From Candidatus Alistipes merdigallinarum (GTDB lineage: Bacteria > Bacteroidota > Bacteroidia > Bacteroidales > Rikenellaceae): a stretch of 64,000 nucleotides of DNA. Below, piece by piece: positions 45,359 through 54,364 of this stretch. The stretch lies in assembly GCA_019119305.1 (NCBI GenBank), contig DWXH01000019.1, positions 186,001 through 250,000 of the forward strand. The letters are read 5' to 3'. A model generated the notes under the pieces. The model ran no database searches and was not told the DNA's origin. It saw nothing but the letters and a program-made list of their open reading frames with translations. The stretch's first letter is position 1; every line of letters starts with the position of its first letter. Position numbers and translations under genes: made by a program.

Positions 45359-46180
45359 ATGATGAGTAACTGCAAAATCCTTTATGTCTGTCAGGAGATA
45401 GCTCCATATCTTGCTGAAAACGATATGTCCGCATTGTGCAGGGCGCTTTCGCAGGGAATGCAGGAGAAAGGAAACGAAATAAGAACCTTTATGCCTCGAT
45501 ACGGGCTGATCAATGAACGGAGAAATCAACTGCATGAAGTAATCAGACTTTCGGGAATGAACTTGATCATCGATAATAACGATCATCAACTCATTATTAA
45601 AGTCGCATCGATTCCTTCTGCTCGGGTTCAGATCTATTTTATCGATAACGAGGATTACTTCCATAGGAAAGCGATCATTAGGGACGAGAACGGAAATCTC
45701 TTCCCGGATAACGATGAACGTGCAATCTTTTTCGCACGGGGCGTATTGGAAACAGTCAAGAAATTGCGGTGGACACCAGATGTGGTGCATTGCCACGGCT
45801 GGATGTCTTCGATTGTTCCGGTGTATTTGAGAAACCTGTTTGCCGATGATCCGATCTTTAAAAAGATCAAAATCGTAATGTCTCTCTATGATGAAGCTTT
45901 TGAGGGGGAACTGGATGCCAACTTTAAAACGAAAATACAGGGTGAAGGTGTCCCCAAAAAATATCTTGCTCCTCTTGAACATCCGACATACGAAAATTTG
46001 GTGAACTTCGTTAGTAACTATGTGGACGGTGTAATCTACGAAACACCGACACCCGATCCTGTGCTGGTGAAATGTTTTGACGAGAAGAAAATCGATACCC
46101 TCGAATTTCAACCGAAAACGGATACGGCGTATATGGATCGGTATTTGGAGTTTTACAACAAAATACTCGCAAATGAATAG
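45359..46180 (+). CDS. half-length starch/glycogen synthase-like protein (GT5 N-domain)
   Basis: A 273-aa protein matching only the N-terminal Rossmann domain of GT5 synthases: KILYVCQEIAPYLAE.., GNEIRTFMPRYGLINERRNQ, and PDVVHCHGWMSSIVPVYLR. Full enzymes are about 475 aa; the C-terminal nucleotide-sugar domain is absent. The ADP-glucose-binding KxGGL loop, expected right after the EIAPY segment, reads AENDMSAL. It is therefore unlikely to make glycogen. The start is ATG at 45359 or 45362, because a -7 box occupies the upstream GTG. It overlaps the DUF4270 gene by eight bases, a recurrent Bacteroidetes pairing. Confidence 0.82.
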   Translation: MMSNCKILYVCQEIAPYLAENDMSALCRALSQGMQEKGNEIRTFMPRYGLINERRNQLHEVIRLSGMNLIIDNNDHQLIIKVASIPSARVQIYFIDNEDYFHRKAIIRDENGNLFPDNDERAIFFARGVLETVKKLRWTPDVVHCHGWMSSIVPVYLRNLFADDPIFKKIKIVMSLYDEAFEGELDANFKTKIQGEGVPKKYLAPLEHPTYENLVNFVSNYVDGVIYETPTPDPVLVKCFDEKKIDTLEFQPKTDTAYMDRYLEFYNKILANE

Positions 46181-47543
46181 TCTTTTCCGGTATAACAAGT
46201 CCGTCGCTGTTGTCGCGCTTGTCATTACAGTATTGTTTTCCTGTACAAAAGTCGATAACCAGTTGGGGGAAGACCTCATTCCCGATGACCAAAAGATGAA
46301 AATTTTCGTCGATACATTGTATGGCGTAAATACCTATCTGACTCAACCGGATTCTTTTGCAACCAGCGGATTGACATACGGCTTTTTGGGTTCTTGTGTA
46401 GATTCAGTATTCGGTAGGACATCAGCCGCATTCTGTTCGCAGTTTATGATGAGCTATTTTAGCTCCGGCGACGAAATGTTCGGAATCGCTCCGGTATTGG
46501 ATTCTCTTGAATTGCGGTTCACTGTTAATGCTTCGGCATTGGGCGATACGACTAAGGTGCAGAAATTCAATGTTTATGAACTGGATAGCCTGCTCTATTA
46601 CGATTCGACTTATTATGCGGATTTCAATCCGTTGGATAAAATCAAAGATGAGGTTCTATGTAGTTTTGAATTGACCGGGTTGCCGGATTCGGAAATTGCT
46701 GTCAAATTCGATTCTCCGAGTGGACTGAAATTCGCTCAACGGTTGATGGATACGACGGGAGGTTGTTATACCGGCGATTCCCTCTTTTTCAACCGGTTCA
46801 AAGGATTCTGTTTTATTCCCGACGAGACTTCGCCGCAGGATGCTGCCGTGTACCGGATTGCTTTTTCGAGTATAGAAATGATCCTTTATACGAGAAATCA
46901 TACAGATGAAACGGCTGCCTCTGTAAAGGATACTGTTGAGGTATATTACTCTTTTGACAATACATATTATTATACAGGAAGAGTCAGCTCAATCAATCAT
47001 GACTATTCTCAGACTCAGATACAAAACATCGGCGATACACTTGCTACATCGTCCCCGTTGGAATATGGGTATATCCAATCGTTGGGAGGAGTGGCAACAT
47101 TTGTCCGGTTTACGGATGAGTTTGTCGATGAATTGTGTGCAAAAGTGGTTGAACCTTATCATTCGATCGTTATCAATAAGGCCTCATTGTTATGGCCAGT
47201 GAGAACAATCTCTCCCGAAGCTTATGCAATTGCTCCCACAAGGTTAGGTGCATATACCGATTATACACATTTAACCAATATATTGGATTATGATTATACT
47301 TACGAATCATCAGCCGATGTGACGCTTATGTACGACGGATATCTGAACCGGACCTATGGCCGGTATCCTACGGATCTGTCGATATTTTTACAGGAATTGA
47401 TTCGTGACCCCGAAAATTCACCGAGAACTTTTGTCTTAGGTGTTAGTACCGATCAGATAAGCGAATTCAATCAAGTTGTATTGAAAACGGGTGCAAGTGA
47501 TCCTCCATTAAGGGTGGCTCTGACTTATACGTTGATTCGTTGA
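46173..47543 (+). CDS. DUF4270 lipoprotein
   Basis: 456 aa beginning MNSLFRYNKSVAVVALVITV.., with a lipobox cysteine at residue 24 (LFSC). The body is beta-rich with many Asp/Ser/Tyr and the C-terminal PLRVALTYTLIR. This matches Bacteroidetes DUF4270, of unknown function and probably surface or periplasmic. It overlaps the end of the GT5-like gene (the ATG is inside its last codons), so translation is coupled. The open frame upstream of 46173 lies within the other gene and is not used. Confidence 0.83.
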   Translation: MNSLFRYNKSVAVVALVITVLFSCTKVDNQLGEDLIPDDQKMKIFVDTLYGVNTYLTQPDSFATSGLTYGFLGSCVDSVFGRTSAAFCSQFMMSYFSSGDEMFGIAPVLDSLELRFTVNASALGDTTKVQKFNVYELDSLLYYDSTYYADFNPLDKIKDEVLCSFELTGLPDSEIAVKFDSPSGLKFAQRLMDTTGGCYTGDSLFFNRFKGFCFIPDETSPQDAAVYRIAFSSIEMILYTRNHTDETAASVKDTVEVYYSFDNTYYYTGRVSSINHDYSQTQIQNIGDTLATSSPLEYGYIQSLGGVATFVRFTDEFVDELCAKVVEPYHSIVINKASLLWPVRTISPEAYAIAPTRLGAYTDYTHLTNILDYDYTYESSADVTLMYDGYLNRTYGRYPTDLSIFLQELIRDPENSPRTFVLGVSTDQISEFNQVVLKTGASDPPLRVALTYTLIR

Positions 47544-47561
47544 TAAAGATGAAGAGAAAAT

Positions 47562-47597
47562 AAAACCTAAAGTAACTACCTTTAGGTTTTTGTATTT
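47562..47597. terminator. terminator of the GT5-like/DUF4270 operon
   Basis: AAAACCTAAAG (47562-47572) pairs with CTTTAGGTTTT, then TGTATTTTG. The stem is A/T-rich but perfect. Confidence 0.8.
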
Positions 47598-47678
47598 TGA
47601 ATGTGAAATGTTTGTTTAACAAAGTAGGCAGGATTTACAGGTTCGGAATAATCCTGTTGATAAAATGAATTAGTTTCT

Positions 47679-49985
47679 ATGCAAGAAAATCTGGTGATCG
47701 TGGAGTCTCCGGCTAAAGCAAAGACTATTGAAAAATTTTTGGGGAAAGATTTTGTGGTCAAATCGAGCTTCGGACATATCCGTGATTTATCCAAAAAAGA
47801 ACTCGGTATCGATATTCAAAACGGTTTCTTGCCTCACTATGAGGTTTCGCCCGATAAAAAGAAGACGGTGGCCGAATTAGAAAAATTGGCCCAAAATGTA
47901 CGGACGATTTGGCTGGCATCCGATGAGGACCGGGAAGGAGAGGCGATTGCCTGGCATCTTTTTCAAGTACTCGGATTGAAAGATGAAAATACGAAGCGGA
48001 TCGTTTTTCATGAAATTACGAAAAACGCAATCCTGAATGCTATACAAAATCCACGTAAAATCGACCTTAATTTGGTGAATGCGCAGCAGGCACGGCGTAT
48101 TCTCGACCGGTTGGTCGGTTTCGAATTGTCGCCTGTGCTTTGGAAAAAGATCAAACCCTCGCTTTCTGCAGGAAGAGTGCAGAGCGTGGCTGTACGGTTG
48201 ATCGTGGAGCGAGAGCGAGAGATCATGTCGTTCAGAACATCTCCGTATTTCCGGATTGTTGCTGATTTTATCGCAGACGATGGCGAAAAGCAGAAATCAG
48301 TTTTCAAGGCAGAACTCAATAAGCGTTTCCCGAATGAAGATGAGGCTTTGTTGATGTTGGAGCGGTGCAGAATGGCGACATTCACGGTGGAGCGTGTGGA
48401 GAAAAAACCTTCGAAAAGGTCTCCGGCGGCTCCATTTACGACCTCTACGCTGCAACAGGAGGCGAGCCGAAAACTCGGTATGTCGGTCAGCCAAACCATG
48501 ACTCTGGCACAAAGACTCTATGAGGCGGGATATATTACCTATATGCGTACCGATTCGGTCAATCTCTCCGGGCAAGCGATCGATGCTGCTAAAAAGCAGA
48601 TCGTAGCCATGTTCGGTGAGGAGTATTCGGAAGTCCGAAATTATAAGACCAAAACGAAAGGGGCTCAGGAGGCGCACGAAGCGATTCGTCCCTCCTATAT
48701 GGACCGGACGAAAATTGAGGGTACTCCGGCTGAACAGAAATTATATGATCTGATCTGGAAAAGAACCATCGCGTCTCAGATGGCCGCTGCAAAAACCGAA
48801 AAAACGGTTGTCGATATTGCGATCAGCGATGCGGAAGAGTATTTTGTCGCCACCGGTGAGACTGTATTGTTCGATGGGTTCCTGAAACTTTATTCGGAAT
48901 CTTCGGAGGACGATTCGTCGGAAAACGAAGAAGTGTTGCTGCCGGTAATGAATCCCGGTGATCTGCTCGGGTGTAAATCGATGACGGCAATGCAACGCTT
49001 TACCCAGGCACCGCCGAGATTTAGCGAGGCCTCTCTTGTAAAGCGTCTTGAAGAGTTGGGTATCGGACGGCCGTCTACCTACGCCCCGACTATTTCTACC
49101 ATTATTACTCGCGGTTATGTGGTAAAGGAAAACAGAGAAGGGATAAAACGTGAATACGTACAGCTTAAACTCGAAAAAGGAGAGATATCCCGGAAAATAT
49201 TGTCTGAAAATGTCGGAAAAGAGAAGAACAAACTCTCGCCGACCGATATCGGTATGCTTGTGACCGATTACTTGGATCAGCAATTCACGGAGGTGATGGA
49301 TTATAACTTTACGGCCATGGTCGAAAAGGAGTTCGATGAAATTGCTGAAGGGAAAAAGAGCTGGCAGGAGATGATCCAAAAATTTTATGGAAAATTTCAT
49401 GCGGAGGTCGATCAGGCATTGGAAAGCCAACCTGTGAAAAGCAGTCAGATCCATCAGTTGGGTAATGATCCTGTAAGCGGGAAACCGGTGTTCGTGAAGA
49501 TCGGACGTTTCGGCCCTGTCGCTCAAATCGGGACAGGCGAGGATGGAGACAAGCCCCGTTTCGCAAGCCTGAAAAAAGGCCAGCTCATTGCGTCCATTAC
49601 GCTGGAAGAGGCATTGGATCTCTTTACTCTGCCTCGTACGATTGGTACTTTCGAAGATAAAGAGGTCGTGATCGGAGTGGGTAAATTCGGACCTTATGTG
49701 CGGCATGACGGAAAATTTGTCTCCCTGGCCAAAACGGATGATCCCTATACGGTCGAATTGGACCGTGCCATAGAGTTGATCAAGGAGAAGCGAGAAAAGG
49801 ATGCTAAGGCAAAAGTTCCGATTTGTGTTTATCCGGAGGACGCATCCGTACAGGTGTTGAATGGACGGTATGGCCCATACATCGCTTGTGACGGGAAAAA
49901 TTATCGTATCCCGAAAGGGTATGAGCCTGAAAAACTGACATTGGAACAGTGCCGGGAGATTATGGAAAAAGCAAAAAATAAGTAA
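47679..49985 (+). CDS. topA: DNA topoisomerase I (type IA)
   Basis: A 768-aa enzyme that relaxes negative supercoils. The Toprim domain starts LVIVESPAKAKTIEKFLG and has ASDEDREGEAIAWHL. The active-site Tyr is Y288 in GYITYMRTDSVNLS. HEAIRPS and the PSTYAPTIS region complete the core. Instead of zinc ribbons, the C-terminus has repeats of the type VFVKIGRFGPVAQIG / VVIGVGKFGPYVRHDG / VLNGRYGPYIACDGK, typical of Bacteroidetes. A bidirectional terminator follows. Confidence 0.96.
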   Translation: MQENLVIVESPAKAKTIEKFLGKDFVVKSSFGHIRDLSKKELGIDIQNGFLPHYEVSPDKKKTVAELEKLAQNVRTIWLASDEDREGEAIAWHLFQVLGLKDENTKRIVFHEITKNAILNAIQNPRKIDLNLVNAQQARRILDRLVGFELSPVLWKKIKPSLSAGRVQSVAVRLIVEREREIMSFRTSPYFRIVADFIADDGEKQKSVFKAELNKRFPNEDEALLMLERCRMATFTVERVEKKPSKRSPAAPFTTSTLQQEASRKLGMSVSQTMTLAQRLYEAGYITYMRTDSVNLSGQAIDAAKKQIVAMFGEEYSEVRNYKTKTKGAQEAHEAIRPSYMDRTKIEGTPAEQKLYDLIWKRTIASQMAAAKTEKTVVDIAISDAEEYFVATGETVLFDGFLKLYSESSEDDSSENEEVLLPVMNPGDLLGCKSMTAMQRFTQAPPRFSEASLVKRLEELGIGRPSTYAPTISTIITRGYVVKENREGIKREYVQLKLEKGEISRKILSENVGKEKNKLSPTDIGMLVTDYLDQQFTEVMDYNFTAMVEKEFDEIAEGKKSWQEMIQKFYGKFHAEVDQALESQPVKSSQIHQLGNDPVSGKPVFVKIGRFGPVAQIGTGEDGDKPRFASLKKGQLIASITLEEALDLFTLPRTIGTFEDKEVVIGVGKFGPYVRHDGKFVSLAKTDDPYTVELDRAIELIKEKREKDAKAKVPICVYPEDASVQVLNGRYGPYIACDGKNYRIPKGYEPEKLTLEQCREIMEKAKNK

Positions 49986-49993
49986 ATAGGAAT

Positions 49994-50030
49994 AAAAAAT
50001 ACGACCGGAATCACTCCGGTCGTATTTTTA
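49994..50030. terminator. bidirectional terminator between topA and ispF
   Basis: AAAATACGACCGGA pairs perfectly with TCCGGTCGTATTTT around a four-base loop, with A and T runs on both sides. Confidence 0.92.
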
Positions 50031-50123
50031 TTGTGAGATGTCGGTTCGGATGTATACTTGTTTGGGCGTGTCAGATGTTAGTGATGTTATAAAGTAAAGG
50101 GGGAAGGGTGGCTCAACTAATTG

Positions 50124-50621
50124 TTAGATAGTTTTCCGCTCAAGACGATAGATTAATGCGACGGCGTGGGCCTCGACACCCTCCTCGCGTCCGGTGAATC
50201 CCAAATGCTCCGTAGTGGTCGCTTTGATGGATATCGCCTCTTCGGAAATATCCATTGCTTCGGAAAGCGCTTTGCGCATCGCCGGAATGTAAGGCTTGAT
50301 TTTTGGACGTTGCATACACAGCGTACAGTCGACGTTGCCGACCGCATATCCCTGTGCGGAAAGCAATGCGACCGTCCGTTTCAGCAATATTTTGCTGTCG
50401 ATGTTTCGGAATTCCGATGAAGTGTCTGGAAAATGGGTCCCGATGTCGCCTAATGCTGCCGCTCCTAACAATGCATCGCATAAGGCGTGGATCAGGACGT
50501 CGCCGTCTGAGTGTGCAATACAGCCGTGTGTGTGCGCGACGCGGACTCCCCCCAGCCACAATGGCAGGCCGGGACCTAATGCATGGACATCGTATCCATG
50601 ACCGATTCTAAAAGGTGTCAT
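50124..50621 (-). CDS. ispF: 2-C-methyl-D-erythritol 2,4-cyclodiphosphate synthase
   Basis: A 165-aa enzyme of the MEP isoprenoid pathway that cyclises CDP-ME-2-phosphate. The zinc ligands D11 and H13 lie in IGHGYDVHAL; AHSDGDVLIHALCDALLGAA and KATTTEHLGFTGREEGVEA are the other signatures. Full length for the trimeric enzyme. It is monocistronic and divergent from pepD. Confidence 0.95.
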   Translation of the reverse strand: MTPFRIGHGYDVHALGPGLPLWLGGVRVAHTHGCIAHSDGDVLIHALCDALLGAAALGDIGTHFPDTSSEFRNIDSKILLKRTVALLSAQGYAVGNVDCTLCMQRPKIKPYIPAMRKALSEAMDISEEAISIKATTTEHLGFTGREEGVEAHAVALIYRLERKTI

Positions 50622-50680
50622 AAACCATGAATTTTAATACAAACTAACGAATTTATCGTTACATTTACAAAAAAACTAAA

Positions 50681-50686
50681 GGGAGG
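50681..50686 (+). promoter_or_regulatory. strong Shine-Dalgarno sequence of pepD
   Basis: GGGAGG lies eight bases before the ATG at 50695 and settles the start; a GTG and a TTG in frame at 50686-50691 overlap or directly follow it. Such a perfect SD is rare elsewhere in this window. Confidence 0.7.
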
Positions 50687-50694
50687 TGTTGAGT

Positions 50695-52149
50695 ATGAGT
50701 GATATTACTTCATTGGTTCCCACGAGTGTGTGGATGTTTTTCGACCGAATCACGAAGATCCCCCGTCCTTCGAAAAAAGAGGAACGGATGATCGCCTATT
50801 TGGTGGAGTTCGCCAAAAACGCCGGTTTGGAGTATCATAAAGACGGTGCAGGAAATGTACTGATCCGAAAACCCGCCTGTCATGGATATGAGGAGCGTCC
50901 GGTAGTGATTTTGCAGAGCCATATGGACATGGTGTGCGAGAAAAACAGTGAAGTGAACTTCGATTTCGAGAAAGATCCGATCCGGGTCCGGATCGAAGAG
51001 GGTTGGGTGAAAGCCGATGGAACGACACTCGGTGCGGATTGTGGAATCGGCATGGCTGCGCAACTGGCGGTTTTGGCTGCAAAGGATATTCCGCACGGCC
51101 CGATCGAATGCCTGTTTACCGTCGATGAAGAGACGGGACTTACCGGCGCCTTCGAGTTGAGCGACGACCTGTTGTCTGGAAAATATCTGATAAATCTCGA
51201 TTCCGAAGATGAGGGACAGATTTTTATCGGTTGTGCAGGGGGAATCGATACCCTCGCGGATTTCCAATACGAAAGGGAGGATTTGCCGAAAAATTATGAA
51301 TTTTATCGTGTCGATGTAAGCGGGTTGATCGGAGGCCATTCGGGAGACGATATCGACAAGGGACGGGCCAATTCGAATAAAATTCTGGCCCGCTGGTTGG
51401 ACCCTTTGACCGATCAATTTGATATGAGGCTGGTCTATTTCGATGGCGGTAACCTTAGAAATGCGATCCCGCGTGAGGCTTATGCCGTTTTTGGCGTGCC
51501 GGTACGTGAAGCCGACAGGATGAAAAAACTGTTCGAAAAATTTGTCCGGGACCTTCAAAATGAGTTCGGGAAAACGGAAATGGGAATGAAAATCACCCTC
51601 TCCGAGATTCCGGTGTCGGATAAAGTAATTGATCTGAAGACGCAACAAGGGCTGCTCGATGCCCTGCTCGGGGTGCCAAACGGGGTGCTCGCCATGAGTC
51701 GGACGATGCCGGGAATGGTCGAAACCTCAACAAATCTGGCTTCGGTCAAGTTCGTCGGTGAACTGTTGATCGAGGTTGCCACTTCGCAACGTTCGGAAAT
51801 CGAATCGGCAAGAAACAATGCTGCGGCATCGGTCGAAGCTGTCTTCCGGTTGGCCGGGGCAGAAGTGGTCCATTCGGACGGCTATCCCGGATGGACTCCC
51901 GATCCCGATTCCTATTTGACTCAGACAACGCGTCGGGTATATCGTACACTTTTTGGGCATGATCCCGTCGTGCGTTCGATTCACGCCGGTCTGGAGTGCG
52001 GGTTGTTTCTCCAAAAGTATCCGAACCTGCAGATGGTATCATTCGGACCGACACTGAGGGGAGTGCACTCTCCGGACGAGCGATTGGAGATTGCTTCGGT
52101 GGAAAAATTCTGGAAATTGTTGGTCGCTCTTTTGCAAGAGATACGGTAA
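50695..52149 (+). CDS. pepD: aminoacyl-histidine dipeptidase (M20 family)
   Basis: A 484-aa cytosolic metallopeptidase cleaving Xaa-His and other dipeptides. M20C motifs: VILQSHMDMVCEKN (metal His/Asp), DGTTLGADCGIGMA, VDEETGLTGAF (catalytic and metal Glu), LINLDSEDEG, GLIGGHSGDDI, and the C-terminal SIHAGLECGLF. A small lid domain lies between the two halves of the catalytic domain. The start follows a clear GGGAGG ribosome-binding site. A near-perfect palindromic terminator follows. Confidence 0.94.
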   Translation: MSDITSLVPTSVWMFFDRITKIPRPSKKEERMIAYLVEFAKNAGLEYHKDGAGNVLIRKPACHGYEERPVVILQSHMDMVCEKNSEVNFDFEKDPIRVRIEEGWVKADGTTLGADCGIGMAAQLAVLAAKDIPHGPIECLFTVDEETGLTGAFELSDDLLSGKYLINLDSEDEGQIFIGCAGGIDTLADFQYEREDLPKNYEFYRVDVSGLIGGHSGDDIDKGRANSNKILARWLDPLTDQFDMRLVYFDGGNLRNAIPREAYAVFGVPVREADRMKKLFEKFVRDLQNEFGKTEMGMKITLSEIPVSDKVIDLKTQQGLLDALLGVPNGVLAMSRTMPGMVETSTNLASVKFVGELLIEVATSQRSEIESARNNAAASVEAVFRLAGAEVVHSDGYPGWTPDPDSYLTQTTRRVYRTLFGHDPVVRSIHAGLECGLFLQKYPNLQMVSFGPTLRGVHSPDERLEIASVEKFWKLLVALLQEIR

Positions 52150-52200
52150 GAGTCAGGGACAAGATTTCGGTTGAAAAACAGATGTTGAACCCGATAAAGC

Positions 52201-52235
52201 AAAATCCTCCGCACCGATCGGTGCGGAGGATTTTT
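52201..52235. terminator. palindromic terminator between pepD and the aminotransferase
   Basis: AAAATCCTCCGCACCG is followed at once by its complement CGGTGCGGAGGATTTT around the central AT, so the whole element is a palindrome of more than 30 bases with flanking A and T runs. Confidence 0.9.
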
Positions 52236-52268
52236 ACTTCTGTCTCAGTAAAGTACGGGAGACCTGAT

Positions 52269-53471
52269 TTACAGCTTCTTCCTCCCGGGATACACTTTCA
52301 AAGCCTCCTTGAGGCACTCGGCTGCGGCTAACAGGTCCTCCCTGTTGATTACGTAGGCGATCCGAATTTCGTCATGTCCCAAATAGCAGGAGGCATAGAA
52401 ACCTGTCGCTGGCGCTACCATGACCGTCTGTCCCTTGTATTCGAACTCCTCGAGCAACCATTGGGCAAAACGCTCGCTGCTGTCGATCGGTAGTTTGACG
52501 ATCGAATAAAAAGAGCCTTTCGGCATAGGGGTATAGACTCCTTCGATTTGGTTCAGTGCTTCAATGATGCAATTACGGCGGGCGACGTACTCGTCATGAA
52601 CCTGTTTGAAATAGCTCGGGGGAGTGTCCAATGCCGCTTCTGCCGCAATCTGTGCCAGATAGGGAGGACACAACCGGGCCTGTCCCATACACAAGGCTGC
52701 CGAAATAATATCCTTGTTACGCGAAACAAGTGTCCCCAGTCGGACTCCGCACATGCTGTACCGTTTCGATACGGAATCGATCATAACCACGTTTTGCTCG
52801 ATCCCCTTGAGATTCATTACCGATATGCATTTCGTGCCGTCGTAGCAGAACTCCCGGTAGACTTCATCGGCTATCAGATAGAGATCGTGGCGGAGTACGA
52901 TGTCCCGAAGTTGGCTGTACTCCTCTTCCGAATAGATATATCCTGTCGGATTGTTCGGGTTGCAGATCAGAATCGCTTTCGTGCGTGGAGTGATCAGCCG
53001 TTCGAACTCTTCGATCGGCGGAAGCGCGAAATCGTTTGCGATTGTCGATGATATGGGCTTGATGTTGACCCCGGCTTCCATCGCAAATCCGTTGTAATTT
53101 GCATAAAACGGCTCGGGAACCAATACTTCGTCTCCAGGATTCATGCAAATCGTCATCGCCATGAAGATCGCTTCTGATCCCCCGACCGTTATAACCATGT
53201 CGTCGGCCGTGACATCGATATCGACACTCGCATAGTATTTCACCAATTTGTCCCGGTAACTTTTGTTGCCTGCCGAGTGACCGTAGCAAAAGACTTTGTC
53301 GCTCACATTCTTTACTGCATCGATCGCTACTTGTGGTGTCTGTATGTCGGGCTGTCCAATATTCAGGTGATAAACCTTGATGCCTCTCCGTTTGGCCTGT
53401 TCGGCATAAGGTACCAATTTGCGTATTGGGGAAGGGGGTAGATAAATCCCTTTGTCGGATAAGTTAGGCAT
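52269..53471 (-). CDS. pyridoxal-phosphate-dependent aminotransferase (class I)
   Basis: A 400-aa fold-type I aminotransferase. Key residues: HLNIGQPDIQTP, the PNNPTGYIYS loop, the Tyr/Asp segment IADEVYREFCYDG and the PLP lysine in DSVSKRYSMCGVRLG; EIRIAYVI has the carboxylate-binding Arg. It resembles aspartate- or aromatic-type aminotransferases; the substrate cannot be fixed. A -7 box (TAGTTTTG on its strand) lies 22 bases upstream, inside the divergent gap shared with a small membrane protein gene. Confidence 0.88.
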   Translation of the reverse strand: MPNLSDKGIYLPPSPIRKLVPYAEQAKRRGIKVYHLNIGQPDIQTPQVAIDAVKNVSDKVFCYGHSAGNKSYRDKLVKYYASVDIDVTADDMVITVGGSEAIFMAMTICMNPGDEVLVPEPFYANYNGFAMEAGVNIKPISSTIANDFALPPIEEFERLITPRTKAILICNPNNPTGYIYSEEEYSQLRDIVLRHDLYLIADEVYREFCYDGTKCISVMNLKGIEQNVVMIDSVSKRYSMCGVRLGTLVSRNKDIISAALCMGQARLCPPYLAQIAAEAALDTPPSYFKQVHDEYVARRNCIIEALNQIEGVYTPMPKGSFYSIVKLPIDSSERFAQWLLEEFEYKGQTVMVAPATGFYASCYLGHDEIRIAYVINREDLLAAAECLKEALKVYPGRKKL

Positions 53472-53493
53472 GTGTGAAATATTTAAAACTCTG

Positions 53494-53526
53494 CAAAACT
53501 ATAAATATATTTTTATACTACCTTTG
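53494..53526. promoter_or_regulatory. divergent -7 boxes (aminotransferase and small membrane protein)
   Basis: CAAAACTA (53494-53501; TAGTTTTG on the minus strand) serves the aminotransferase. TACCTTTG (53519-53526) serves the plus-strand gene, whose ATG begins only six bases later, so that transcript would be leaderless or nearly so. Confidence 0.6.
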
Positions 53527-53532
53527 TATCCG

Positions 53533-53871
53533 ATGAAAATATTTGCTTTGCCTGTCAAAACTGCGATTCAGATCGTCATCTGCGGAATCGTTATAGGAGC
53601 TCTGGTTGTCAGAGACTATCCGAAAATCGGATTGTATTGGATCGTCTTTTGTGTCGCTGCGTATCTCCTGTTCGTGGCACGCAGAAGGTGTGCCTTCTTG
53701 TTGCATTTCAGAAAAAATATTAAAGAAAAAAAGATATTGGCCGTTTCGTGGATAGGGCTACTTTGCGTTTGGATCGGAATGTTGTGGAGCGGAAATATCC
53801 GCTATTTCCTCCTGTTGCTGTTTCTGGCCGTCGATTATTGGTTCTATGACAAAAGAAATAGTACAAAATAA
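53533..53871 (+). CDS. small membrane protein of unknown function
   Basis: 112 aa: two hydrophobic helices (about 12-27 and 33-48), a basic cytoplasmic-like loop RRRCAFLLHFRKNIKEKK, then two more hydrophobic segments (about 69-83 and 86-100) and a charged end. I recognise no family. The open frame starts at 53452, but a -7 box at 53519-53526 excludes the upstream part; the ATG at 53533 would lie at or next to the transcription start. Confidence 0.65.
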   Translation: MKIFALPVKTAIQIVICGIVIGALVVRDYPKIGLYWIVFCVAAYLLFVARRRCAFLLHFRKNIKEKKILAVSWIGLLCVWIGMLWSGNIRYFLLLLFLAVDYWFYDKRNSTK

Positions 53872-53925
53872 AACGTTTGTAATCAGAAACTTGTTTAAAG
53901 AATCGGAGAAATTTTAATCGAAAAG

Positions 53926-53956
53926 TTTGCAAATATTCACTTTTTGGTTACCTTTG
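53926..53956 (+). promoter_or_regulatory. promoter of tRNA-Glu and rpsT
   Basis: TTTG (53926-53929), a 19-bp spacer, TACCTTTG (53949-53956): an exact Bacteroidetes consensus promoter, starting about 22 bases before the tRNA. Confidence 0.85.
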
Positions 53957-53984
53957 CACCGCTGTTCGACTCGATACAGCATCT

Positions 53985-54056
53985 GGCCCATTCGTCTATC
54001 GGTTAGGACGCAAGATTTTCATTCTTGAAAGAGGAGTTCGATTCTCCTATGGGCTA
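53985..54056 (+). tRNA. tRNA-Glu (anticodon TTC)
   Basis: A 72-nt cloverleaf. Acceptor GGCCCAT pairs with ATGGGCT (first pair G-U), discriminator A. The anticodon stem CAAGA/TCTTG encloses TTTTCAT with anticodon TTC. T-arm AGGAG/CTCCT with loop TTCGATT. No CCA is encoded. It lies 28 bases upstream of rpsT with no terminator between them. Confidence 0.93.
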
Positions 54057-54084
54057 CACAGAAAAAGTTAAAATTCAAAATAAA

Positions 54085-54339
54085 ATGGCAAATCATAAAT
54101 CTTCTAAAAAGAGAATCCGCCAGACTGAGGTGAAGAATACGCACAACAGATATTATCATAAAACCGCGCGTAATGCGGTCAAAGCTTTGCGTAATACTAC
54201 CGATAAGGAAGCTGCTGCTGTGTTGTTGCCCAAAGTAACGGCAATGTTGGACAAGCTCGCTAAAAACAACGTGATCCACAAAAATAAGGCGGCAAACCTG
54301 AAAAGTAGTGTGCAGCTTCATGTGAATTCACTGTCGTAA
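54085..54339 (+). CDS. rpsT: 30S ribosomal protein S20
   Basis: An 84-aa basic helical protein: [20 protein letters not shown].., [27 protein letters not shown]. It binds 16S rRNA early in assembly. The frame is open back into the tRNA, but MANHKSS is the family start. It shares a promoter with the upstream tRNA-Glu, so the mRNA 5' end is presumably made by tRNA processing. Confidence 0.96.
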   Translation: MANHKSSKKRIRQTEVKNTHNRYYHKTARNAVKALRNTTDKEAAAVLLPKVTAMLDKLAKNNVIHKNKAANLKSSVQLHVNSLS

Positions 54340-54364
54340 GGCCTGAGAAGATCGATAATATATT

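Noticed and set aside
47629..47656. 7-bp inverted repeat CAGGATT...AATCCTG upstream of topA
   Set aside because: Short stem and 14-base loop without a T-tract or conserved position; not distinguishable from chance.
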